From Natronohydrobacter sp. (GTDB lineage Bacteria; Pseudomonadota; Alphaproteobacteria; Rhodobacterales; Rhodobacteraceae): a DNA stretch of 14,208 bases. Of the stretch, positions 6,962-13,028 are shown piece after piece. Below the pieces are notes generated by a model. It saw only the letters and a program-made list of their open reading frames with translations. It did no database searches and had not been told where the DNA came from. Where the stretch lies: assembly GCA_007118445.1 (NCBI GenBank), contig SKRP01000157.1, positions 1-14,208 of the forward strand. Reading direction: 5' to 3'. The translations under genes were made by a program, and so were the position numbers. How positions within the stretch are numbered: position 1 is the first letter of the stretch; each line of letters starts with the position of its first letter.

Positions 6962-7594
6962 ATGACACGCCTGTTGCACGACCGCGCTTCGGGCCGGTAC
7001 TTTCTGCCTGTCCTTGTGCTTGCGGCGGCTCTGGTGCTCTCGGCCTGTGGCCAGCGTATCTGGGCCAGCGACGAGGCCGTGGCCGCGGCGCGCTACCAGC
7101 ATGGCGGGGCGGCGGAACTGACGCTGGTCACGATCATGAATTATGCGACAGGGCGCGGTGATCACACAGCGCTGTTCATCAATGGCACAGAGCGGGTGCT
7201 GTTCGATCCGGCAGGTAGCTGGGCGCTGCCCTCGGTCCCCGAACGCAATGATGTGCATTTCGGAATGACTCCTGCGGCTGGCGCGTCCTTCTATATCAGC
7301 CATATCCGGCCATCGCATTATGCCGTGGTGCAGCGTCTCGTGGTGCCGCCTGCGCTGGCCGAACAGGCGCAGGCTCTGGCGCTGCAGGCCGGACCGGTCC
7401 CGCCTGCGCGCTGTGCAACAGTCACAGCGGGGCTGCTGCGACAGCTGCCCGGTTTCGATAGCCTGCGCGGCACATTCTTCCCGCAGGCGCTGATGCGCGA
7501 TTTCGCGCAGCTGCCGGGTGTGCAGAGCTATGAGCTGCATCATGACGATCCCGAGATCAACGCGAAAATGCAGCACGTGCAGCGCCCGCTGTGA
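6962..7594 (+). CDS. Lipoprotein with conserved His/Asp/Cys, paralogue of the 6118-6723 product
   Basis: This 210-aa protein has a lipoprotein signal peptide, with hydrophobic core about residues 14-27 and lipobox LSAC with Cys29. It should be membrane-anchored and face the periplasm. Function is unknown. Conserved positions are His68 in HTALFI, Asp82 in FDPAG, the DVHFGMTP segment (97-104) and Cys151 in RCATVTAGLLRQLPGF. The upstream lipoprotein has matching blocks in the same order. The segment from about 109 to 145 differs between the two. A nucleophile-like Cys after an earlier His and an acidic residue would fit a permuted papain-like or NlpC/P60 fold, but I cannot confirm a fold by eye. 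It follows the cytochrome oxidase subunit IV gene after 30 bases and is probably co-transcribed. The ribosome binding site is weak (AGAGG one base before ATG). Confidence 0.88.
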   Translation: MTRLLHDRASGRYFLPVLVLAAALVLSACGQRIWASDEAVAAARYQHGGAAELTLVTIMNYATGRGDHTALFINGTERVLFDPAGSWALPSVPERNDVHFGMTPAAGASFYISHIRPSHYAVVQRLVVPPALAEQAQALALQAGPVPPARCATVTAGLLRQLPGFDSLRGTFFPQALMRDFAQLPGVQSYELHHDDPEINAKMQHVQRPL

Positions 7595-7624
7595 GGGGCG
7601 CGCCCGGGCATATCGGATCCTGAC

Positions 7625-8275
7625 ATGACAGGGTTTGTCTATGCGCCGCCCGAGGGCGACCCGGTGATCCTGCATGAGGATCATGAACTGGTTTTCGTGG
7701 ACAAACCCTCGGGTCTGCTCTCGGTGCCGGGCAAGGGGGCGCATATGGCCGATTGCATGATCGCAAGGCTGCGCGCGGTGTTTCCTGAAATCCTGCTGGT
7801 GCATCGGCTGGATCTGGACACATCCGGTGTGATGGTCTTTGCCCGCAGCCCCCATGCGCAGCGCCATCTGGGGCTGCAATTCGAGAAACGCCAGACACGG
7901 AAAATCTATATTGCGCGGGTGGCAGGCCGGGTCGATGGGCGCGCGGGTCGGGTGGATCTGCCGTTGACTGTTGACTGGCCCAACCGCCCGCGCCAGATGG
8001 TGTGCCATGACACGGGGCGGCCTGCGCAAACGGACTGGGCGCTGATCCGGCATGAAGAGGGGGCGTCGCGCCTGCGGCTGATGCCGGTGACCGGGCGCTC
8101 GCATCAGCTGCGGGTGCATATGCTGGCCATCGGTCATCCGATTCTGGGAGACCCGCTTTACGCGACCGGGATGGCCCTGGCGCATCCGCGGCTGATGCTG
8201 CATGCCCAGAGCTTGCGCTTGCGCCACCCTGACGGGGGCAAGGGGCTGACGGTCTCGGCGCCGGTGCCTTTCTGA
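7625..8275 (+). CDS. rluA: RluA-family RNA pseudouridine synthase
   Basis: This cytoplasmic enzyme isomerises uridine to pseudouridine in structured RNA. The 216 residues match E. coli RluA (219), which acts on 23S rRNA U746 and tRNA U32. The catalytic motif HRLDLDTSG places the nucleophilic Asp at residue 63, next to Asp64 of RluA. Other family blocks are HEDHELVFVDKPSGLLSVPG (20-39), the KIYIARV strand, GRSHQLRVH (about residues 158-166) and HPILGDPLY. No S4 domain precedes the catalytic domain, which also favours RluA over RluC or RluD. The exact RNA targets are assigned by length and motif only. It follows the lipoprotein gene by 30 bases on the same strand. Two hairpins and a repeat lie after its stop. 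Confidence 0.9.
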   Translation: MTGFVYAPPEGDPVILHEDHELVFVDKPSGLLSVPGKGAHMADCMIARLRAVFPEILLVHRLDLDTSGVMVFARSPHAQRHLGLQFEKRQTRKIYIARVAGRVDGRAGRVDLPLTVDWPNRPRQMVCHDTGRPAQTDWALIRHEEGASRLRLMPVTGRSHQLRVHMLAIGHPILGDPLYATGMALAHPRLMLHAQSLRLRHPDGGKGLTVSAPVPF

Positions 8276-8284
8276 GTGGAGGGA

Positions 8285-8302
8285 AGGGGGCTGCCGCCCC
8301 CT
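8285..8302. terminator. First hairpin after rluA
   Basis: A 7-bp stem, AGGGGGC (8285-8291) with GCCCCCT (8296-8302), encloses the loop TGCC. It begins ten bases after the rluA stop codon. It has no U-tract, so it may act as a processing or REP-like hairpin as much as a terminator. Confidence 0.5.
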
Positions 8303-8303
8303 C

Positions 8304-8320
8304 TTGCGCCTGCGGCGCAA
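8304..8320. terminator. Second hairpin after rluA
   Basis: A perfect 7-bp stem, TTGCGCC (8304-8310) with GGCGCAA (8314-8320), encloses a 3-base loop. It directly follows the first hairpin and, read on the minus strand, lies 3' of the conserved repeat block. Confidence 0.5.
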
Positions 8321-8324
8321 TTCA

Positions 8325-8353
8325 CCCCCGCGAGTATTTTTCAGCAAGATGAA
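8325..8353 (-). repeat. Intergenic composite repeat, copy 2 (conserved block, inverted)
   Basis: On the minus strand the block reads TTCATCTTGC, TGA, AAAATACTC, G, CGGGGG. It matches the blocks at 2236 and 12919, but here it is inverted relative to the neighbouring genes. The hairpins at 8285-8320 lie on its 3' side, as in the other copies. Confidence 0.75.
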
Positions 8354-8366
8354 GATAGAGAAAAGC

Positions 8367-8389
8367 TATCGAATGACGGAAATTCGATA
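8367..8389. promoter_or_regulatory. Perfect inverted repeat, candidate operator of the formate dehydrogenase operon
   Basis: TATCGAAT (8367-8374) and ATTCGATA (8382-8389) form a perfect 8-bp dyad separated by 7 bases (GACGGAA). It is AT-rich against a GC-rich background and lies 58 bases before the formate dehydrogenase start. Size and symmetry suit a dimeric regulator. It also contains a T-N11-A spacing of the kind bound by LysR-type regulators, which control fds operons in some proteobacteria. The regulator is not in the window. Confidence 0.45.
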
Positions 8390-8402
8390 TTGATTGTATG
8401 TT
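8373..8402 (+). promoter_or_regulatory. Weak candidate promoter for the formate dehydrogenase operon
   Basis: ATGACG (8373-8378) and TATGTT (8397-8402) are separated by 18 bases and each matches four of six consensus positions. The -35 box would lie inside the inverted repeat at 8367-8389, so a bound regulator would touch the polymerase site. Transcription would begin near 8409. Confidence 0.25.
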
Positions 8403-8421
8403 TGGGCTTTGGCAGTGCTGC

Positions 8422-8469
8422 ATCAGGCAAGCGAAAGGTGAGGGCAAATGGCACTCGATCAGGCAAGCG
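8422..8469 (+). repeat. 12-bp direct repeat spanning the formate dehydrogenase start
   Basis: ATCAGGCAAGCG occurs at 8422-8433 and again at 8458-8469, 36 bases apart, and both copies are followed by AAAGG after zero or two bases. One lies in the leader just before the ribosome binding site and the other covers codons 4-8 of the beta subunit. It may be a small duplication or chance. Confidence 0.45.
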
Positions 8470-10139
8470 GCAAAGGCGTATGGAAATCCGGGCGCGGCAA
8501 GGGGCGGCGCACGCCCAAGGGGCGGCAATATGAGGATGACGCGCTGGCCGATGTGCTGGCTTTGTTGGGCGAACGCCCGCGCAACCGCGATCTGCTGATC
8601 GAGTTCCTGCATCTGATTCAGGATGAATATGGTCATCTTTCGGCCCGGCATCTGCGCGCGCTGGCCCATGAGATGCGGCTGTCGATGGCCGAGATCTGGG
8701 AAGTGGCGTCATTTTATGCGCATTTCGACCCGGTCAAGGAAGGTGAAGCGCCGCCGCCTGCGCTGACGATCCGGGTGTGTGACTCGCTGTCATGCGAATT
8801 GGCGGGGTCAGAGGCGCTGTTCGATGCGCTGTCTTCGGGCATGGACCCGTCGCAGGTGCGGGTGCTGCGTGCGCCCTGCATGGGGCGGTGCGACACGGCA
8901 CCTGTTCTGGAGCTGGGTCATAATCATATCGACCATGCTACGCCCGAAAAGGTCGAGGCCGCGATTGCGGCAGGCGACACCCATGCGCATCTGCCTGCGT
9001 ATCAGGCACTCGAGTCATATCGCGCCGAGGGCGGCTATGCTATGCTGACTGAATTGCGCTCCGGTGGCGATTGGGAAGATGTGCAGGAGAAGGTCCTTGC
9101 CTCTGGTCTGCGCGGGCTTGGCGGCGCGGGGTTCCCGTCGGGCAGGAAATGGGGCTTCGTGCGCGCTGCCAAAGGGCCGCGCTATCTGGCGGTGAACGGC
9201 GATGAGGGCGAGCCGGGCACCTTCAAGGACCGCTATTATCTGGAGCGCACCCCGCATCTGATGCTGGAAGGGATGCTGATCGCCGCCTGGGCGGTCGAGG
9301 CGGCACGATGCTATATCTATATGCGCGACGAGTATCCGGCGGTGCTGGAAATCCTGCGCCGCGAGATCGCCGCGCTGGAAGCCGCCGGGATTGTGGAGGC
9401 AGGCTATATCGAGCTTCGTCGCGGCGCAGGCGCCTATATCTGCGGCGAGGAATCCGCGATGATCGAGTCGATCGAAGGCAAGCGCGGCTTGCCGCGCCAT
9501 CGCCCGCCTTATGTCGCGCAGGTGGGGATATTCGGCCAGCCGACGCTGGTGCATAATGTAGAAACTCTGCATTGGGTGGCCCGTATTTGCCGGAAAGGCC
9601 CGCAGATTCTGTCAGATATCGAACATAATGGCCGCAAGGGGCTGCGATCCTATTCCGTCTCTGGCCGGGTGGCGAAACCGGGTGTCTATCTGCTGCCTGC
9701 CGGGTCCACGATCCGCGATGTGATCGAAGCTGCGGGCGGGATGGCTGAGGGGCATGTGCTCAAGGCCTACCAGCCGGGGGGGCCATCTTCGGGCCTGTTG
9801 CCTGCCAGCATGGACGACATCCCGCTCGATTTCGACACGCTGCAGCCGCATGGAACATTCATTGGGTCAGCCGCCGTGGTGGTGCTGTCAGATCAGGACA
9901 GCGCGCGCGATGCGGCGCTGAACATGCTGCGGTTTTTCGAGGATGAATCCTGTGGCCAATGCACCCCCTGCCGCGCGGGCTGCGAGAAGGCCGTGAAGCT
10001 GATGCAGGCGGACCACTGGGACCAGCCGCTATTGGAGGAACTCTGCACCGTGATGCAGGATGCCTCGATCTGTGGGCTGGGGCAGGCCGCGCCGAACCCG
10101 ATCCGTCTTGTCATGAAACACTTCCCGCAGGAGATCTGA
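8448..10139 (+). CDS. NAD-dependent formate dehydrogenase, fused gamma-beta (NuoE-NuoF-type) diaphorase subunit
   Basis: This 563-aa cytoplasmic subunit passes electrons from the catalytic subunit to NAD+. Residues about 45-180 are a NuoE/FdsG-like thioredoxin-fold domain with [2Fe-2S] ligands Cys111, Cys116, Cys144 and Cys148 (CDSLSC and CMGRC). Residues about 200-563 are NuoF/FdsB-like, with the FMN/NADH glycine-rich segment GLRGLGGAGFPSG (from 220), NGDEGEPGTF (from 250), GAGAYICGEE, a SLBB-like region, and [4Fe-4S] ligands Cys502, Cys505, Cys508 and Cys542 (CGQCTPC and CGLGQ). Rhodobacter capsulatus FdsG and FdsB are separate proteins; this fusion resembles Fdh1B of Methylobacterium extorquens (about 572 aa). 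The N-terminus has a basic stretch (residues 9-27). ATG 8448 is supported by AGGTGA at 8436-8441. The catalytic subunit starts three bases after the stop. Confidence 0.94.
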   Translation: MALDQASGKGVWKSGRGKGRRTPKGRQYEDDALADVLALLGERPRNRDLLIEFLHLIQDEYGHLSARHLRALAHEMRLSMAEIWEVASFYAHFDPVKEGEAPPPALTIRVCDSLSCELAGSEALFDALSSGMDPSQVRVLRAPCMGRCDTAPVLELGHNHIDHATPEKVEAAIAAGDTHAHLPAYQALESYRAEGGYAMLTELRSGGDWEDVQEKVLASGLRGLGGAGFPSGRKWGFVRAAKGPRYLAVNGDEGEPGTFKDRYYLERTPHLMLEGMLIAAWAVEAARCYIYMRDEYPAVLEILRREIAALEAAGIVEAGYIELRRGAGAYICGEESAMIESIEGKRGLPRHRPPYVAQVGIFGQPTLVHNVETLHWVARICRKGPQILSDIEHNGRKGLRSYSVSGRVAKPGVYLLPAGSTIRDVIEAAGGMAEGHVLKAYQPGGPSSGLLPASMDDIPLDFDTLQPHGTFIGSAAVVVLSDQDSARDAALNMLRFFEDESCGQCTPCRAGCEKAVKLMQADHWDQPLLEELCTVMQDASICGLGQAAPNPIRLVMKHFPQEI

Positions 10140-10142
10140 GCC

Positions 10143-12908
10143 ATGGTCACATTCACGCTTGACGGTCGCGAAGTCACGTCTGAGCCCGGCCAGACCATCT
10201 GGGAAGTCGCCCATGGGCGCGGACTGGTCATCCCGCATCTGTGCCACAAGCCCGCGCCCGGCTACCGCCCGGACGGCAATTGCCGCGCCTGTATGGTGGA
10301 AATCGAGGGCGAGCGCACCTTGGCGGCAAGCTGCATCCGCGAACCCGCCCAAGGCATGGTCGTCCATACCGACACGACCCGCGCCAAGACTGCGCGCAAG
10401 GCGGTGATCGAGCTGTTGCTGGCCGACCAACCCGAGCGCGAGGTCGCGCATGACCGCTCCAGCCATCTCTGGGACATGGCCGAAGCGACGGGTGTCAGCG
10501 AGAGCCGCTATCCGACGCTGGAAGCCGAGCGCATTCCGCTTCTCGATGACAGCCATGTGGCGATGCGCGTCAATCTCGATGCCTGCATTCAGTGTGGCCT
10601 GTGCGTGCGCGCCTGCCGTGATGTGCAGGTGAATGACGTGATCGGGATGGCCGGGCGCGGGCATGACGCCTATCCGGTCTTCGATTTCGACGATCCGATG
10701 GGCGACAGTTCCTGCGTGGCTTGCGGCGAATGTGTGCAGGCCTGCCCGACCGGCGCGCTGATGCCCGCGAGTGTGATGGATGACGCGCAGCAGGGCGACA
10801 GCCGCGATTTCGACCGCGAAGTGGCCTCGGTCTGCCCGTTCTGCGGGGTGGGCTGTCAGGTCAGCCTGAAGGTGAAGAATGACAAGGTGATCGCGGTCGA
10901 CGGGATCAACGGGCCTGCGAATGAAGGGCGGCTTTGCGTCAAGGGGCGCTTCGGCTTTGACTATATCCACCACCCCCACCGGCTAAGCGTACCGCTGATC
11001 CGGCGCGAAGGGGCGCCCAAGGGTCTGAATGTGGACCCCGGCAATTGGGCGGAAGTGTTCCGCGAGGCGACCTGGGAGGAAGCGCTGGATGCCGCTGCCA
11101 AGGGGCTTGGCGGTCTGCGCGACACCCACGGCGGCAAGGCGGTCGCGGGTTTCGGCAGCGCGAAATGCTCGAACGAGGAAGCCTATCTGTTTCAACGGCT
11201 TATCCGCGAGGGCTTCGGGCATAACAATGTCGATCACTGCACGCGGCTGTGCCATGCTTCATCCGTTGCAGCGCTGATGGAAAATGTGGGCTCGGGCGCG
11301 GTGAGCGCGACCTTCAACGAGATCGAGAATGCGGATGTGGCGATTGTCATCGGGGCCAATCCGATCGAAAACCACCCTGTCGCCGCCACCTATTTCAAGC
11401 AGTTCACCAAGCGCGGCGGCAAGCTGATCGTGATGGACCCGCGCGGGCAGGCGCTGAAGCGTTTCGCCACGCATATGCTGCAATTCAAGCCTGGCGCGGA
11501 TGTGTCCATGCTGAACGCGATCATGCATGTGATTGTGGATGAGGGGTTGTTCGACACCCAGTATGTTCAGGCCATGACCGAAAACTGGGACGCGATGCGC
11601 ACCCATCTGGCGGATTATGCGCCCGAGAAAATGGCTCCGCTCTGCGGCATTGACGCGGACACCTTGCGCGCGGTCGCGCGGGATTTCGCGGGCGCGAAAG
11701 CGGGGATGATCTTCTGGGGTATGGGGATCAGCCAGCATATTCACGGCACCGATAATTCGCGCTGCCTGATCAGCCTTGCGCTGATGTGTGGCCATGTCGG
11801 GCGTCCGGGCACGGGGCTGCATCCGCTGCGCGGTCAGAACAATGTGCAGGGCGCGTCCGATGCCGGGCTGATCCCGATGTTCCTGCCGGATTATCAAAGC
11901 GTTGCGGCGGAGACCTCGCGTGATCGTTTCAGCGCGCTCTGGGGCACGGAGATTGACCCGCAAAAGGGCCTGACCGTCACCGAAATCCTCGATGCGGTTC
12001 ATGATGGCCAGATCAGGGGTATGTATATCCTTGGTGAAAACCCTGCCATGTCCGACCCGGATGTGACTCACGCGCGCGAGGCTCTGGCGAAGCTCGAACA
12101 TCTGGTCGTGCAGGATATCTTCCTGACCGAGACTGCGAATTATGCAGACGTGATCCTGCCCGCCGCCGCCTTCTACGAGAAATCGGGGACGGTCACGAAC
12201 ACCAATCGGCAGGTCCAGATGGGCCGCCCCGCCGTGCCGCCCCCCGGTCAGGCGCGCGAGGATTGGGCGATCACGGTCGATCTTGCCCGCCGCCTGGGCC
12301 TCGACTGGGGCTTCACGCATCCGTCACAGGTCTTTGCCGAGATGAAGCTGGGCATGAAGAGCCTCGACAATATCACATGGGAGCGGTTGGAGAGGCAGGG
12401 CGCTGTCACCTACCCCTCGCTCACGCCGGATGATCCCGGCCAGCCCATTGTCTTCGCCGATGCCTTCCCGCGCGAAAACGGCCGCGCCCGCTTCACGCCC
12501 GCCACAGTCATCGCGCCCGATGAGCTGCCCGATGCCGACTATCCGATGGTCCTGACCACAGGTCGCCAGCTGGAACATTGGCACACAGGCGCGATGACCC
12601 GGCGCGCCAGCGTGCTGGATGCGGTCGAGCCAGAGGCGAATTGCTCGCTGCACCCCTCCACCCTGCGCCGTCTCGGCGTGGAGCCGGGCGGCATGGTGCG
12701 GCTCTCGACCCGGCGCGGCGCGATCACGGTGATGGCGCGGGCGGATCGTGCGGTCAGCCCCGATATGGTGTTCCTGCCCTTCGCCTTTGTCGAGGCAGCC
12801 GCCAATATCCTGACCAACCCTGCGCTGGATCCTTATGGCAAGATCCCCGAATTCAAATTCGCGGCGGTGCGGGTGGAAGCGGTGGAAAGCCCGGTCGCGG
12901 CAGAATAG
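10143..12908 (+). CDS. fdhF: NAD-dependent formate dehydrogenase, catalytic alpha subunit (W/Mo-bis-MGD)
   Basis: This 921-aa subunit oxidises formate to CO2 in the cytoplasm. In order it has a [2Fe-2S] ferredoxin domain (Cys34, Cys47, Cys50, Cys64); a two-cluster [4Fe-4S] domain (Cys148, 151, 154, 158 and Cys191, 194, 197, 201); the molybdopterin-oxidoreductase [4Fe-4S] motif CPFCGVGC (Cys231, 234, 238) with Cys265 and the adjacent Lys in CVKGR; the catalytic domain; and the molydopterin-dinucleotide-binding domain from about residue 800. CTRLCHASS aligns with CARVUHGPS of E. coli FdhF, making Cys370 the metal ligand, with His371 beside it. The region before Cys148, where NuoG/FdsA-type proteins carry a His-Cys3 cluster motif, has His103 but no Cys. 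The size and partner resemble Fdh1A of M. extorquens, which uses tungsten; the metal here cannot be told from sequence. AGGAGAT seven bases before the ATG lies in the end of the upstream gene. Confidence 0.95.
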   Translation: MVTFTLDGREVTSEPGQTIWEVAHGRGLVIPHLCHKPAPGYRPDGNCRACMVEIEGERTLAASCIREPAQGMVVHTDTTRAKTARKAVIELLLADQPEREVAHDRSSHLWDMAEATGVSESRYPTLEAERIPLLDDSHVAMRVNLDACIQCGLCVRACRDVQVNDVIGMAGRGHDAYPVFDFDDPMGDSSCVACGECVQACPTGALMPASVMDDAQQGDSRDFDREVASVCPFCGVGCQVSLKVKNDKVIAVDGINGPANEGRLCVKGRFGFDYIHHPHRLSVPLIRREGAPKGLNVDPGNWAEVFREATWEEALDAAAKGLGGLRDTHGGKAVAGFGSAKCSNEEAYLFQRLIREGFGHNNVDHCTRLCHASSVAALMENVGSGAVSATFNEIENADVAIVIGANPIENHPVAATYFKQFTKRGGKLIVMDPRGQALKRFATHMLQFKPGADVSMLNAIMHVIVDEGLFDTQYVQAMTENWDAMRTHLADYAPEKMAPLCGIDADTLRAVARDFAGAKAGMIFWGMGISQHIHGTDNSRCLISLALMCGHVGRPGTGLHPLRGQNNVQGASDAGLIPMFLPDYQSVAAETSRDRFSALWGTEIDPQKGLTVTEILDAVHDGQIRGMYILGENPAMSDPDVTHAREALAKLEHLVVQDIFLTETANYADVILPAAAFYEKSGTVTNTNRQVQMGRPAVPPPGQAREDWAITVDLARRLGLDWGFTHPSQVFAEMKLGMKSLDNITWERLERQGAVTYPSLTPDDPGQPIVFADAFPRENGRARFTPATVIAPDELPDADYPMVLTTGRQLEHWHTGAMTRRASVLDAVEPEANCSLHPSTLRRLGVEPGGMVRLSTRRGAITVMARADRAVSPDMVFLPFAFVEAAANILTNPALDPYGKIPEFKFAAVRVEAVESPVAAE

Positions 12909-12918
12909 CCCAAAGCTG

Positions 12919-12946
12919 TTTCATCTTGCCAAAAATACTCCGGGGG
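12919..12946 (+). repeat. Intergenic composite repeat, copy 3 (conserved block)
   Basis: TTTCATCTTGCC, AAAAATACTC and CGGGGG begin ten bases after the formate dehydrogenase alpha stop codon. The first twelve bases are identical to copy 1 at 2236, and the hairpin at 12946-12966 follows directly. Confidence 0.8.
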
Positions 12947-12966
12947 TCTGGCGCATTGCGCCAGAC
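12946..12966. terminator. Hairpin after the formate dehydrogenase operon
   Basis: A perfect 9-bp stem, GTCTGGCGC (12946-12954) with GCGCCAGAC (12958-12966), encloses the loop ATT. No U-tract follows. It probably marks the 3' end of the formate dehydrogenase transcript. Confidence 0.55.
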
Positions 12967-12991
12967 GGGCAGAGCCCCGGCCTTCCCTGAG

Positions 12992-13020
12992 AAAAAAAGG
13001 GCGCCCGCTGGGGCACCCTT
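12992..13020 (-). terminator. Rho-independent terminator of the DEAD-box helicase gene
   Basis: Read on the minus strand, AAGGGTGCCC (13020-13011), loop CAGC, GGGCGCCCTT (13006-12997) forms a 10-bp stem with one G-U pair. Seven T residues in a row follow (12998-12992), two of which pair in the stem. It begins nine bases after the helicase stop codon and is the clearest intrinsic terminator in the window. Confidence 0.85.
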
Positions 13021-13028
13021 GTCTCAAT

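Noticed and set aside
6818..8347. A 509-codon open frame on the minus strand
   Set aside because: It is antisense to the oxidase subunit IV, second lipoprotein and rluA genes, all of which lie in one shared frame (start positions equal modulo 3), so their GC-rich codon pattern leaves the opposite frame free of stops. The protein is rich in His, Arg and Gln and shows no motif.
8398..8598. A 66-codon frame starting at ATG 8398 before the formate dehydrogenase operon, considered as a leader peptide
   Set aside because: It has no ribosome binding site and runs far into the beta subunit in another frame, with a composition typical of a shadow frame.
10143..12908. Possible selenocysteine formate dehydrogenase
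   Set aside because: The metal-ligand position (codon 370) is TGC for Cys, with no in-frame TGA and therefore no need for a selenocysteine insertion element.
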